Positions 1 to 13,869 of a DNA stretch of 64,000 nt are shown piece by piece. The stretch comes from Eutreptiella sp. 'Long Island Sound 2002' (lineage: Eukaryota; Euglenozoa; Euglenophyceae; Eutreptiales; Eutreptiaceae). The stretch spans positions 118,193,790 through 118,257,789 of the forward strand of contig OZ038381.1 in the NCBI GenBank assembly GCA_964036045.1, given 5' to 3'. Both the position numbers and the translations under genes were made by a program. Position 1 is the first letter of the stretch. Each line of letters starts with the position of its first letter. The notes beneath the pieces are model-generated. The model did not search any database. It was not told the origin of the DNA and worked only from the letters and a program-made list of their open reading frames with translations.

Positions 1-333
1 GGGAGGGGTGTACACTCCCTCCGTGGATTATTTGTCCGCTGGGGAGGGGTGTACACTCCCTCCGTGGATTATTTATCCACGGGGAGGGGTATACAATGCC
101 TCCGTGGATTATTTATCCACGGGGAGGGGTGTACACTCCCTCCGTGGATTATTTGTCCGCTGGGGAGGGCCGTACACTCCCTCCGTGTATTATTTATCCA
201 CTGTGGAGGGGTGTACACTCCCTCCGTGGATTATTTGTCCACTGGGGAGGGGTGTACACTTCCTCCGTGGATTATTTATCCACTGGAAAGGGGCGTACAC
301 TTCCTTCGTGGATTATTTGTCCACTAGCGAGGG

Positions 334-930
334 GTGTACACCCCCCTTGTGGATTATTTATCCACTGGAAAGGGGTGTACAGTACCTCCGTGGATTATTT
401 ATCCACTGGGGAGGGGTGAACAGTCCCTCCGTGGATTATTTGTCCACTGGGGAGGGGTGTACAGTCCCTCCGTGGATTATTTATCCACTAGGGAGGGGTG
501 TACACTCCCTCCGCGGATTTTTTTCCACTTGGGAGGGGTGTACACTCCCTCCGTGGATTACTTATCCAATGGGGAGGGGTGTACACCCCCTCCGTGGATT
601 ATTTGTCCACTAGGGAGGGGTGTACACTTCCTCCGTGGATTAGTTATCCACTGGAAAGGGGTGTACAGTCCCTGTGCGGATTATTTATCCACTAGGGAGG
701 GGTGTACACTTCCTCCGTGGATGATTTATCCACTGGAAAGGCGCGTACACTCCCTCCGTGGATTATTTCTTCACTGGGGAGGGGTGTACACTTGCTCCGT
801 GGATTATTTGTCCGCTGGGGAGGGGTGTACACTCCCTCGGTGGATTTTTTATCCACTGGAAAGTTGTGTACACTTTCTTCGTGGATTAGTTATCCAGTGG
901 AAAGGGTGTACAGTACCTCCGTGGATTCTT
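334..930 (+). repeat. Satellite block A, copy 1 (three copies in the window)
   Basis: A run of about 14 to 15 variant units is repeated nearly base for base at 2339-2935 (2005 bp away) and 7394-7990 (7060 bp away). Shared diagnostic variants include a GTGAACAGTCC unit, a CCGCGGATTTTTTTCC unit at about 516, the AATGGGGAGG unit after it, and the GGATTATTTCTTCAC unit, which is degraded in copy 3. Similarity to the 7.1 kb copy extends left to near position 50. This records block duplication inside the array and not independent unit mutation. Confidence 0.85.
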
Positions 931-946
931 TATCCACTGGGGAGGG

Positions 947-1640
947 GTGTACACTTCCTCCGTGGATCAGTTATCCACTGTAAAGGGGTGTACACTCCCT
1001 CCGTGGATTATTTATCCTCTGGGGAGGGGTGTACAGTCCCTCCGTGGATTATTTGTCCGCTGGGGAGGGGTGTACACTCCCTCCGTGGATTATTTATCCA
1101 CTGGGGAGAGGTGTACACTCCCTCCTTGGATTATTTATCCACCGGGGAGGGGTGTACACTCCCTCCGTGGATTATTTATCCACTGGGGAGGGTTTTACAC
1201 TTCCTCGGTGGATTATTTGTCCACTGGGGAGGGGTGTACACTCCCTCCTTGGATTCTTTGTCCGCTGGGGTGGGGGGTACACTCCCTCCGTGGATTATTT
1301 ATGCACTGGGGAGGGATGTACACTTCCTCCGTGGATTATTTATCCACCGGGGAGGGGTGTACACTCCCTCCGTGGATCACTTATCCGCTGGAGAGGCATG
1401 TACACTTCCTCCGTGGATTATTTATTCACTGGGGAGGGGTGTGCACTCCCTCCGTGGATCATTTATCCACTCGGGAGGGGTGTACACTTCCTCCGTGGAT
1501 TATTTATCCACCGGAAAGGGGTGTACACTTCCTCGATGGATTATTTATCCACTGGGGAGGGGTGTACTCTTCCTCCTTGGATTATGTATCCACCGGGGCG
1601 GGGTGTACACTCCCTCGGTGGATTATTTATCCACTAGGGA
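947..1640 (+). repeat. Satellite block B, copy 1
   Basis: An ordered series of variant units beginning with GGATCAGTTATCCACTGTAAAGG recurs at 6248-6950, about 5301 bp downstream. Shared rare variants include GGTTTTACACTTCCTCGG, the TTATGCACTGGGGAGGGATG unit, and the TGGAGAGGCATGTAC unit. It lies immediately after block A copy 1, but its second copy lies before block A copy 3, so blocks have been shuffled relative to each other. Confidence 0.8.
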
Positions 1641-2338
1641 GGGGTGTACACTTCCTCCGTGGATTTTTTATCCACTGGGGAGGGGTGTACACTCCCTCCA
1701 TGGATCCTTTTCCGCTGCGGAGGGGTGTACACTCCCTCCGGATTATTTATCGACTAGGGAGGGTTGTACACTTACTCGGTGGATTATTTGTCCGCAGGGG
1801 AAGGGGTGTACACTACCTCCGTGGATTAGTTAACCACTGGAAAGGGGTGTACAGTCCCTCCGTGGATTGTTTGTCCACTGGGGAGGGGTGTACACTCCCT
1901 CCGTGGATTATTTGTCCACTTGGGAGGGGTGTACACTCCCTCCGTGGATTTTTTATCCACTGGAAACTGGTGTACACTTCCTCAGCCGATTAGTTATCCT
2001 TTGGAAAGGGGTGTACACTCCCTCCGTGGATTATTTGTCCACTATGGAGGGGTGTACACTACCTCCGTGGATTAGTTATCCACTAGAAAGGAGTGTACAC
2101 TTCCTCCGTGGATTAGTTAACCACTGGAAAGGGGTGTACAGTCCCTCCGTGAATTATTTATCCACTGGGCAGGGGTGTACACTCCCTCCGTGGACTCTTT
2201 GTCCACTGGGGAGGGGTGTACACTCCCTCCGTGGATTATTTGTCCGCTGGGGAGGGGTGTACACTCCCTCCGTGGATTATTTATCCACTGTGGAGGGGTG
2301 TACACTCCCTCCGTGGATTATTTGTCCACTGGGGAGGG

Positions 2339-2935
2339 GTGTACACTTCCTCCGTGGATTATTTATCCACTGGAAAGGGGTGTACAGTACCTCCGTGGAT
2401 TATTTATCCACTGGGGAGGGGTGAACAGTCCCTCCGTGGATTATTTGTCCACTGGGGAGGGGTGTACAGTCCCTCCGTGGATTATTTATCCACTAGGGAG
2501 GGGTGTACACTCCCTCCGCGGATTTTTTTCCACTTGGGAGGGGTGTACACTCCCTCCGTGGATTACTTATCCAATGGGGAGGGGTGTACACCCCCTCCGT
2601 GGATTATTTGTCCACTAGGGAGGGGTGTACACTTCCTCCGTGGATTAGTTATCCACTGGAAAGGGGTGTACAGTCCCTGTGCGGATTATTTATCCACTAG
2701 GGAGGGGTGTACACTTCCTCCGTGGATGATTTATCCACTGGAAAGGCGCGTACACTCCCTCCGTGGATTATTTCTTCACTGGGGAGGGGTGTACACTTGC
2801 TCCGTGGATTATTTGTCCGCTGGGGAGGGGTGTACACTCCCTCGGTGGATTTTTTATCCACTGGAAAGTTGTGTACACTTTCTTCGTGGATTAGTTATCC
2901 ACTGGAAAGGGTGTACAGTACCTCCGTGGATTATT
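2339..2935 (+). repeat. Satellite block A, copy 2
   Basis: Same ordered series of variant units as 334-930. A 65-codon + frame stretch beginning at 2503 is identical in translation to those beginning at 498 and 7558. The offset of 2005 bp is 49 units minus 4 bp, reflecting small indels inside the block. Confidence 0.85.
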
Positions 2936-3640
2936 TATCCACTGGTGAGGGGTGTACAGTCCCTCCGTGGATTATTTGTCCACTGGGGAGGGGTGTACAA
3001 TCCCTCCGTCGATTATTGATCCACTGTGGACGGGTGTGCACTCCCTGCGTGGATTATTTGTCCGCTGGGGAGGGGTGTACACTCCCTCCGTGGATTATTT
3101 GTCCAGCGGGGAGGGTTGTACACTTCCTCCGTGGATTATTTATCCACTGGAAAGGGGTGTACAGTACCTCCGTGGATTATTTATCCACTGGGGAGGGATG
3201 TACAGCCCCTCTGTGGATTCTTTGTCCACTGGAGAGGGGTGTACAGTCCCTCCGTGGATTATTAATCCACTAGGGAGGGGTGTACACTTCCTCCGCGGAT
3301 TTTTTGTCCACTTGGGAGGGGTGTACACTCCCTCCGTAGATTATTTATCCAATGGGGAGGGGTGTACACCCCCTCCGTGGATTATTTGTCCACTAGGGAG
3401 GGGTGTACACTTCCTCCGTGGATTAGTTATCCCCTGGAAAGGGGTGTACAGTCCCTCCGCGGATTATTTATCCACTAGGGAGGGGTGTACACTCCCTTTG
3501 TGGATTATTTGTCCACTGGGGAGGGGTGTATACTTCCTCCGTGGATGATTTATCCACTGGAAAGGCGCGTACACCCCCTCCGTGGATTTTTTGTCCACTG
3601 GGGAGGGGTGTACTCTTCCTCCGTGGATTATTTGTGCACT

Positions 3641-3704
3641 GGGGAGGGGTGTACGCTCCCCTTGCACCGGGGAGGGGAGTCCCTGTGTGGATTATTTTCC
3701 CACT
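3641..3704 (+). repeat. Pair of truncated satellite units (28 and 36 bp)
   Basis: Two consecutive units are short. The unit at 3641-3668 is 28 bp and has lost most of the GTGGAT/ATCCAC dyad. The unit at 3669-3704 is 36 bp and has lost the GTACA core (GGAGTCCCTG). The register resumes afterwards. The same pair recurs at 8328-8391, so the deletion arose once and was later copied as part of a larger block. Confidence 0.85.
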
Positions 3705-4021
3705 CGGGAGAGGTATACACTTACTCCGTGGTTTCTTTATCCACCGGGGAGGGGTGTACACTCCCTCCGTGGATTATTTATCCACTAGGGAGGGTTGTAC
3801 ACTTCCTCCGTGAATTATTTATCCACTGGGGAGGGGTGTACAGTCCCTCCGTGGATTATTTGTCCACCGGGGAGGGGTGTACACTCCCTACGTGGATTCT
3901 TTGTCCGCTGGGGAGGGGTGTACACTCCCTCCGTGGATTATTCATCCACCGGGGAGGGGTGTACACTCCCTCCGTGGATTATTTGTCCACTGGGGAGTGG
4001 TGTGCACCCCCTCCGTGTATT

Positions 4022-4076
4022 TTTCGTCCGCTGGTGTACACTCCCTCCGTGGATTAAAATCTCATTAGAAAGGGGT
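4022..4076 (+). repeat. Disrupted satellite units with divergent ATTAAAATCTCATTAG
   Basis: One unit lacks the GGGAGGGG tract (CCGCTGGTGTACAC). The next has its hairpin segment replaced by ATTAAAATCTCATTAG before normal units resume. No target-site duplication or terminal inverted repeat is visible, so this looks like local deletion and mutation and not an insertion. Confidence 0.7.
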
Positions 4077-6247
4077 GTACACCCCCTCCGTGGTTTATTT
4101 ATCCACCGGGGAGGGGTGTACAGTCCCTCCGTGGATTATTTGTCCACTGGGGAGGGGTGTACACTCCCTCCGTGGATTATTTGTCCGCTGGGGAGGGGTG
4201 TACACTCCTTCCGTGGATTATTTATCCACTGCGGAGGGGTGTACACTCCCTCCGTGGATTATGTATCCACTGGGGAGGGGTGTACACTCCCTCCGTGGAT
4301 TATTTATCCACTGGGGAGGGTTGTACAATTCCTCGGTGGATTATTTGTCCACTGCGGAGGGGTGTGCACCCCCTCCGTAGAGTATTTGTCCACTGGCAAG
4401 GGGTGTACAGTCCCTCCGTGGATTATTTATCCACTGGAAAGGGGTGTACACTGCCTCCGTGGATCAGTTGTCCACTGGAAAGGGGTGTACACTCCCTCCG
4501 TGGATTATTTATCCACTGGGGAGGGGTGTACAGTCCCTCCGTGGATTATTTGTCCACTGGGGAGGGGTGTACACTCCCTCCGTGGATTATTTATCCACTG
4601 GAAAGGGGTGTACACTTTCTCCGTGGATGATATGTCCACCGGGGAGGGGTGTGCACCCCCTCCGTGGATTATTTGTCCACTGGGGAGGGGTGTACACTCC
4701 CTCCGTGGAATATTTATCCACTCGAAACTGGTGTACACTGCCTCCATGGATCTGTTATCCACTGGAAAGGGGTGTACACTCCCTCCGTGGATTATTCATC
4801 CACCGGGGAGGGGTGTACACTTCCTCCGTGGATTATTTGTCCACTGGGGAGTGGTGTGCACCCCCTCCGTGGATGATTTGTCCGCTGGGGAGGGGTGTAC
4901 ACTCCCTCCGTGGATTATTTATCCACTAGAAAGTGGTGTACACTTCCTCCGTGGATCAGTTATCCACTGGAAAGGGGTGTACACTCCCTTCGTGGATTAT
5001 TTATCCACTGGGGAGGGGTGTACAGTCCCTCCGTAGATTATTTGTCCACTGGGGAGGGGTGTACACTCCCTCCGTGGATTGTTTGTCCGCTGGGGAGGGG
5101 TGTACACTCCCTCCGTGGATTATTTATCCACTGGGGAGGGGTGTACACTCCCTCCGTGGATTATTTATCCACTGGGGAGGGGTGTACACTCCCTCCGTGG
5201 ATTATTTATCCACTGGGGAGGGTTGTACAGTTCCTCGGTGGATTATTTGTCCACTGCGGAGGGGTGTGCACCCCCTCCGTGGAGTATTTGTCCACTGGGG
5301 AGGGCTGTACACTTCCTCCGTGGATTATTAGTCCACCGGGGAGGGGTGTGCACCCCCTCCGTGGATTATTTGTCCACTGGGGAGGGGTGTACACTCCCTC
5401 CGTGGATTATTTATGCACTGGAAAGGGGTGTACACTTTCTCCGTGGATTATATGTCCACCGGGGAGGGGTGTGCACCCCGTCCGTGGATTATTTGTCCAC
5501 TGGGCAGGGGTGTACACTCCCTCCTTGGAATATTTTACCACTCGAAAGTGGTGTACACTGCCTCCGTGGATCAGTTATCCCCTGGAAAGGGGTGTACACT
5601 CCCTCCGTGGATTATTTATCCACTGGGGAGGGGTGTACAGTCCCTCCGTGGATTATTTGTCCACTGGGGAGGGGTGTACACTCCCTCCGTGGATTACTTG
5701 TCCGCTGGGGAGGGGTGTACACTCCACCCGTGGATTATATATCCACCGGGGAGGGGTGTACACTCCCTCCGTGAATTATTTATCCATTGGGGAGGGGTGT
5801 ACACTCCCTCCGTGGATTATTTATCCACCGGGGAGGGGTGTATACTCCCTTCCTGGATTATTTGTCCACTGGGGAGGGGTGTACACTCCCGCCGTGGATT
5901 TTTTATCAACTGGAAAGGCGCGTACACTTCCTCCGTGGATTATTTGTCCACTGGGGAGGGGTGTACTCTTCCTCCGTGGATTATTTGTCCACTGGGGAGG
6001 GTTGTACACTTCCTCGGTGGATTATTTGTCCACTGGGGAGGGGTGTGCACCCCCTCCGTGGAGTATTTGTCCACTTGGGAGGGGTGTACACTCCCTCCGT
6101 GGATTATTTATCCACTGGAAAGGGGTGTACACTTCCTCCGTGGATTATTTGTCCACCGGGGAGGGGTGTGCACCCCCTCCGTGGAATATTTGTCCAACGG
6201 GGAGGGGTGTACACTCCCTCCGTGGAATATTTATCCACTCAAAAGTG

Positions 6248-6950
6248 GTGTACACTTCCTCCGTGGATCAGTTATCCACTGTAAAGGGGTGTACACTCCC
6301 TCCGTGGATTATTTATCCTCTGGGGAGGGGTGTACAATCCCTCTGTGGATTATTTGTCCGCTGGGGAGGGGTGTACACTCCCTCCGTGGATTATTTATCC
6401 ACTGGGGAGAGGTGTACACTCCCTCCTTGGATTATTTATCCACCGGGGAGGGGTGTACACTCCCTCCGTGGATTATTTATCCACTGGGGAGGGTTTTACA
6501 CTTCCTCGGTGGATTATTTGTCCACTGGGGAGGGGTGTACACTCCCTCCTTGGATTCTTTGTCCGCTGGGGAGGGGTGTACACTCCCTCCGTGGATTATT
6601 TATGCACTGGGGAGGGATGTACACTTTCTCCGTGGATTTTTTATCCACCGGGGAGGGGTGTACACTCCCTCCGTGGATCACTTATCCACTGGAGAGGCAT
6701 GTACACTTCCTCCGTGCATTATTTATTCATTGGGGAGGGGTGTGCACTCCCTCCGTGGATCATTTATCCACCGGAGAGGCCTGTACACTTCCTCCGTGGA
6801 TTATTTATTCACTGGGGAGGGATTTGCACTCCCTCCGTGGATCATTTATCCACTCGGGAGGGGTGTACACTTCCTCGATGGATTATTTATCCACTGGGGA
6901 GGGGTGTACTCTTCCTCCTTGGATTATGTATCCACCGGGGCGGGGTGTAC
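6248..6950 (+). repeat. Satellite block B, copy 2
   Basis: Matches 947-1640 in unit order and in private variants. Differences are scattered substitutions plus an extra unit pair near 6720-6850 that rearranges the end of the block. Confidence 0.78.
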
Positions 6951-7393
6951 ACTCCCTCGGTGGATTATTTATCCACTAGGGAGGGGTGTACACTTCCTCC
7001 GTGGATTTTTTATCCACTGGGGAGGGGTGTACACTCCCTCCATGGATTGTTTGTCCACTGGGGAGGGGTGTACACTCCCTCCGTGGATTATTTGTACGCT
7101 GGGGAGGGGTGTGCACCCCCTCCGTGGATTATTTGTCCGCTGGGCAGGGGTGTACACTGCCTCCGTGGATTATTTATCCACGGGGAGGGGTGTACAATCC
7201 CTCCGTGGATTATTTATCCAGGGGGAGGGGTGTACACTCCCTCCGTGGATTATTTGTCCGCTGGGGAGGGCCGTACACTCCCTCCGTGGATTATTTATCC
7301 ACTGAGGAGGGGTGTACACTCCCTCCGTGGATTATTTGTCCACTGGAAAGGGGCGTACATTTCCTCCGTGGATTATTTATCCATTGGGGCGGG

Positions 7394-7990
7394 GTGTACA
7401 CCCCCCTTGTGGATTATTTATCCACTGGAAAGGGGTGTACAGTACCTCCGTGGATTATTTATCCACTGGGGAGGGGTGAACAGTCCCTCCGTGGATTATT
7501 TGTCCACTGGGGAGGGGTGTACAGTCCCTCCGTGGATTATTTATCCACTAGGGAGGGGTGTACACTCCCTCCGCGGATTTTTTTCCACTTGGGAGGGGTG
7601 TACACTCCCTCCGTGGATTACTTATCCAATGGGGAGGGGTGTACACCCCCTCCGTGGATTATTTGTCCACTAGGGAGGGGTGTACACTTCCTCCGTGGAT
7701 TAGTTATCCACTAGAAAGGGGTGTACAGTCCCTCTGCGGATTATTTATCCACTAGGGAGGGGTGTACACTTCCTCCGTGGATGATTTATCCACTGGAAAG
7801 GCGCGTACACTCCCTCCGTGGATTATTTATCCACTGGGGAGGGGTGTACACTTGCTCCGTGGATTATTTGTCCGCTGGGAAGGGGTGTACACTCCCTCCG
7901 TGGATTTTTTATCCACTGGAATATTGTGTACACTTTCTTCGTGGATTAGTTATCCACTGGAAAGGGGCGTACTGTACCTCCGTGGATTAT
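7394..7990 (+). repeat. Satellite block A, copy 3
   Basis: Same ordered variants as 334-930, with a few substitutions of its own (for example GGATTATTTATCCAC where copies 1 and 2 have TTTCTTCAC). Upstream, 7060-7390 also matches 1-330, including the rare CACGGGGAGGGG short-spacer units near 7175, so this copy of the block is longer to the left than copy 2. Confidence 0.82.
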
Positions 7991-8327
7991 TTATTCACTG
8001 GGGAGGGGTGTACAGTCCCTCCGTGGATGATTTGTCCACTGGGGAGGGGTGTACAATCCCTCCGTGGATTATTTATCCACTGTGGAGGGGTGTACACTCC
8101 CTCCGTGGATTATTTGTCCGCTGGGGAGGGGTGTACACTCCCTCCGTGGATTATTTGTCCAGTGGGGAGGGTTGTATACTTCCTCCGTGGATTATTTATC
8201 CACTGGAAAGGGGTGTACAGTACCTCCGTGGATTATTTAGCCACTGGAAAGGCGCGTACACTCCCTCCGTGGATTTTTTGTCCACTGGGGAGGGGTGTAC
8301 TCTTCCTCCGTGGATTATTTGTGCACT

Positions 8328-8391
8328 GGGGAGGGGTGTACGCTCCCCTTGCACCGGGGAGGGGAGTCCCTGTGTGGATTATTTTCCCACT
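8328..8391 (+). repeat. Second copy of the truncated unit pair
   Basis: Same 28-bp plus 36-bp short-unit pair as at 3641-3704, 4687 bp away. Flanking variants (GCGCGTACAC before it, GGTATACACTTACTCCGTGG after it) are also shared, which marks a copied block of roughly 250 bp. Confidence 0.82.
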
Positions 8392-10114
8392 GGGGAGGGG
8401 TATACACTTACTCCGTGGTTTCTTTATCCACTGGAGAGGGGTGTACACTTCCTCCGTGGATTATTTATCCACTGGGGAGGGGTGTACACTCCCTCGGTGG
8501 ATTATTTATCCACTGGGGAGGGGTGTGCACTTCCTCCGTGGATTATCTATCCATTGGGGAGGGGTGTACACTCCCTCCGTGGATTATTTATCCACTGGGG
8601 AGGGGTGTGCACTTCCTCCGTGGATTATGTATTCACTGGGGAGGGGTGTGCACTCCCTCCGTGGATCATTTATCCACTGGGGAGGGGTGTACACTCCCTC
8701 CCTGGATTAGTTATCGACTGGAAAGGAGTGTACCCTTCCTCCGTGGATTAGTGAACCACTGGAAAGGGGTGTACAGTCCCTCCATGAATTGTTTATCCAC
8801 TGGGGAGGGGTGTACACTTCCTCCGTGGATTATTAATCCACTGGGGAGGGGTGTACACTTCCTCCGTGGATGGTTTATCCACTCGGGAGGGGTGTACACT
8901 CCCTCCGTGGATTATTTATCCACTGGGGAGGGGTGTACACTCCCTCCGTGGATTATTTATCCACTGGGGAGGGGTGTACAGTCCCCCCGTGGATTATTTG
9001 TCCGCTGGGCAGGGGTGTACACTCCCTCCGTGGATTATTTATCCACTGGAAAGGGGTGTACACTCCCTCCGTGGATTATTTGTCCACTGGGGAGGGGTGT
9101 ACACTCCCTCCGTGGATTATTTATCCACTGGGGAGGGGTGTACACTTCCTCCGTGGATTATTTATCCACTGGGGAGGGTTGTACACTCCCCTTGTGGTTT
9201 ATTTTTCCAGCGGAAAGGGGTGTACAGTACCTCCATGGATTATTTATCCACCGGAGAGGGGTGTACAGTCCCTCCGTGGATTATTTGTCCACTGGAGAGG
9301 GGTGTACACTTCCTCCGTGGATTTTTTGTCCACTTGGAAGGGGTGTACAGGCCCTCCGTGGATTATTTATCCACTGGGGAGGGGTGTACACTCCCCTTGT
9401 GGATTATTTATTCACCGGAAAGGGGTGTACACGTCCTCCGTTGATTTTTTGTCCACTTGGAAGGGGTGTACAGTACCTCCTTGGATTATTTATCCACCGG
9501 AGAGGGGTGTACACTTCCTCCGCGGATTTTTTGTCCACTTGGAAGGGGTGTATAGTCCCTCCATGGATTATTTATCCAGAGGGGAGGGGTGTACACTTCC
9601 TCCGTGGATTATTTGTCTACCGGGAAGGAGTGTACACTTCTTGCGTGGGTTAGTTATCCACTGGAAAGGGGTGTACAGTCCCTCCGTGGATTTATTATCC
9701 ACTGGCGAGGGGTGTACACTCCCTCCGTGGATTATTTATCCACTGGGGAGGGGTGTACACTCCCTTTGTGGATTATTTGTCCACTGGGGAGGGGGTTACA
9801 CTTCCTCCGTGGATTATTTATCCACTGGAAAGGCGTGTACACTTCCTCCGTGGATTATTTGTCCACTCGGGAGAGGTGTACTCTTCCTCCGTGGATTATT
9901 TGTCCACTGGGGATGGGTGTACACTCCCCTTGTGGATTATTTATCCACTTGAAAGGGCTGTACAGTCCCTCCGTGGATTATTTGTCCACAGGGCAGGGGT
10001 GTACACTCCCACCGTGGATTATTTATCCACTGGGGAGGGGTGTACACTTCCTCCGTGGATTATTCATTCCCTCAGGGAGGGGTGTGCACTCCCTCCGTGG
10101 ATTATTTATCCACT

Positions 10115-10135
10115 AGAAAGGATTAATTAACCACC
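10115..10135 (+). repeat. 21-bp remnant unit lacking the GTGTACAC core
   Basis: Only AGAAAGG-ATTAATTAACCACC remains of this unit. The palindrome and the CTCCCTCC tract are gone, so the G tract joins directly to the second half. It is one of the few strong register breaks in the array. Confidence 0.75.
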
Positions 10136-13100
10136 GGAAAGGGGTGTGCAGTCCCTCCGTGAACTACTTATCCACTGGGGAGGGGTGTACAGTCCCTCCG
10201 TGGATTATTTGTCCAGTGGGGAGGGGTGTACTTTCCCTCCGTGGACTCTTTGTCCACTGGGGAGGGGTGTACACTCCCTCCGTGGATTATTTGTCCACTG
10301 GGGAGGGGTGTACACTTCCTCCGTGGATTATTTGTGCACTGGGGAGGTGTGTGCGCCTCTCCGTGGATTCTTTGTCCGCTGGGGAGGGGTGTACACTCCC
10401 TCCGTGGATTTTTTATCCACTGGAAAGTGGTGTACACTTCCTCCGTGGATTAGTTATCCGCTGGAAGGGGGTACACACTCCCTCCGTGGATTATTTATCC
10501 ACTGCGGAGGGGTGTACAGTCCCTCTGTGGATTATGTGTCCACTGGGGAGGGGTGTACAATCCCTCCGTGGATTATTTGTCCGCTGGGGAGGGGTGTACA
10601 CTCCCTCCGTGGATTATTTATCCACTGGGGAGGGGTGTACACTTCCTCCGTGAATTATTTGTCCATTGCGGAGGGCTGGGGAGGGGTGTACAGTTCCTCC
10701 GTGGATTCTTTGTCCACTTGGGAGGGGTGTACTCTTCCTCCGTGGATTGTTTGTGCACTGGGGAGGGGTGTACACTCCCTCCTTGGATTATTTATCCCCT
10801 AGGGAGGGGTGTGCACTCCCTCCGTGGATTATTTATCCACTGGGGAGGGGTGTACACTCCCTCCGTGGATTATTTATCCAATGGGGAGGGGTCGACACTT
10901 CCTCCGTGGATTATTTATCCACTGGGGAGGGGTGTACACTCCCTCCGTGGATTATTTATCCACTCGGGAGGGCCGTACACTTCCTCCGTGGATTATTTGT
11001 CCACTGGGGAGGGGGTGTACACTTCCTCCGTGGATTATTTATCCACTGGGGAGCGATGTACACTGGCTCTGTGGATTATTTATCCACCGGGGAGGGGTGT
11101 ACACTCCCTCCGTGGATTATTTATCCACTAGGGAGCGGTGTACACCTCCTCCCCGGATTATTTTTCCACTGGGGAGGGGTGTACACCTCCTCCGTGGATT
11201 ATTTTTCCACTGGGGAGGGGTGTACACTCCCTCCTTGGATCCTTGTCCGCCGGGGAGGGGTGTGCACTCCCTCCGTGGATAATTTATCCGCTGGGGAGGG
11301 GTGTACACTCCCTCCTTGCATTATTTCTTCCACTGGGGAGGGGTGTACACTTCCTCCGTGGATTATTTATCCACCGGGGAGGGGTGTGCACTCCCTCCGT
11401 GGATTATTTATCCACTAGGGAGGGGTGTACACTTCCTCCGTGGATTATTTGTCCACTGGAAAGGGGTGTACAGTCCCTCCGTGGATTATTTGTCCACTGG
11501 GGAAGGGTGTACACTCCCTCCGTGGATCATTTGTCCGCTGGGGAGGGGTGTACAATCCCTGCGTGGATTATTTATCCACTGTGGAGCGGTGTACACTCCC
11601 TCCGTGGATTATTTATGCATTGGGGAGGGGTGTACAGTCCCTCCGTGGACTATTTGTCCACTGGGGAGGGGTGTACACTCCCTCTGTGGATTATTTGTCC
11701 GCTGGGGAGGGGTGTACACTCCCTCCGTGGATTATTTATCCACTGGGGAGGGGTGTATAGTCCCTCCGTGGATTATTTGTCCACTGGGGAGGGGTGTACA
11801 CTCCCTCCGTGGATTATTTATCCACTGAGGAGGGGTGTACACTCCCTCCGTGGATTATTTGTCCACTGGGGAAGGGTGTACAGGCCCTCCATGGATTTAT
11901 TATCCACTGGGGAGGGGTGTACACTCCCTCGGTGGATTATTTATCCACTGGGGAGGGGTGTACACTCCCTTTGTGGATTATTTGTCCATTGGGGAGGGGT
12001 GTACACTCCCTCCGTGGATCATTCATCCACTGGAAAGGGGTGTACACTCCCTCCGTGGATTATTTATCCACTGGGGAGGGGTGTAGACTTCCTCCGTGGA
12101 TTTTTTGTTCACTTGGGAGGGGTGTACACTCCCTCCGTGGATTATTTATCCACTGGGGAGGGGTGTACACCCCCTCCGTGGATTATTTGTCCACTGGGGA
12201 GGGGTGTACACTTCCTCCGTTGATTAGTTATCCACTGGGGAGGGGTGTACACTCCCTGCGTGGATTATTTGTCCACTGGGGAGGGGTGTACACTTCCTCC
12301 GTGGATTAATTATCCACTGGGGAGTGGTGTACACTTCCTCCGTGGATTATTTATCCACTGGAAAGGGGTGTACAGTCCCTCCGTGGATTATTTATCCAGA
12401 GGGGAGGGGTGTACACTTCCTCCGTGGATTATTTATCCACTGGGGAGGGGTGTACACTTCCTACGTGGATTATTTATCCACTGGAAAGGGGTGCACACTT
12501 CCTCCGGGGATTAAATATCCACTGGGGAGGGGTGTACACTCCCTCTCTGGATTATTTATCCACTGTGCAGGAGTGTACACTCCTCCGTGGATTATTTATC
12601 CACTGGAAAGGGGTGTACACTCCCTCCGTGGATTATTTATTCACTGGGGAGGGGTGTGCAGTCCCTCCGTGGATCATTTATCCACTGGAAAGGGGTGTAC
12701 ACTTCCTCCGTCGATTATTTATCCATTGGAAAGTAGTGTACACTCTCTTCGTGGATTATTTCTTCACTGGGGAGGGGTGTACACTTCCTCCGTGGATTAT
12801 TTATCCACTGGAAAGGGGTGTACACTTCCTCCGTGGATGATTTATCCCCTTGGGAGGGGTGTACACTTCCTCCGTGGATTATTTATCCACTGGAAAGGGG
12901 TGTACACTTCCTCCTTGGATTATTTATTCATTGGGGAGGGCTGTACACTTCCTCCCTAGATTATTTATCCACTGGGGAGGGCCGTACACTCCCTCCGTGG
13001 ATTATTTATCCACTGGGGAGGGCTGTACACTCCCTGCCTAAATTATTTATCCACTGGGGAGGGGTGTACACTCCCTCCGTGGATTTTTTATCCACTGGGG

Positions 13101-13869
13101 AGGGGTGTACATTTCCTCCGTGGATTATTTATCCACTGGAAAGGGGTGTACACTTCCTCGATGGATTATTTTCCATTGGGGAGGGGGTGTACACTACCCC
13201 CGTGGATTATTTATCCACCGGGGAGGGGTGTACACTTCCTCCGTGGATTAATTATCCACTGGGGAGGGGTGTACACTTCCTCCGTGGATTATTTATCCAC
13301 ACGAAAGGGGTGTACACTTTCTCGATGGATTATTTATCCACTGGGGAGGGGTGTACACTTCCTCCGTGGATTAATTATTCACTCGGGAGGGGTGTACACT
13401 TCCTCCATGGATTATTTATCCACTGGAAAGGGGTGTACACTTCCTCGATGGATTATTTATCCAGTGGAAAGGGGTGTACACTCCCTCCGTGGATGAATTA
13501 TCCACTGGGGAGGGGTGTACACTTCCTCTGTGGATTATTTATCCACACGAAAGGGGTGTACACTTCCTCGATGGATTTTTTATCCACTGGGGAGGGGTGT
13601 ACACTTCCTCCGTGGATTAATTATCCACTCGGGAGGGATGTACACTTCCTCCGTGGTTTATTTATCCACTGGAAAGGGGTGTACACTTCCTCGATGGATT
13701 ATTTATCCACTGGAAAGGGGTGTACACTCCCTCCGCGGATTAATTTTCCACTGGGGAGGGGTGTACACTTCCTCGATGGATTATTTATCCACTGGGGAGA
13801 GGTGTACACTGCCTCCGTGGATTTTTTTATCCACTGGGGAGGGATGTACACTCCCTGCGTGGATTATTT

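Noticed and set aside
2117-2305. Minus-strand ORFs of about 62 codons repeated through the array
   Set aside because: They are complements of five or so satellite units bounded by the TAA triplets that the consensus has on that strand. Their near-constant length reflects the spacing of those triplets, not genes.
4040-4075. A small mobile-element insertion at ATTAAAATCTCATTAG
   Set aside because: There are no flanking duplication or terminal repeats, and the divergent bases replace part of a unit instead of adding to it.
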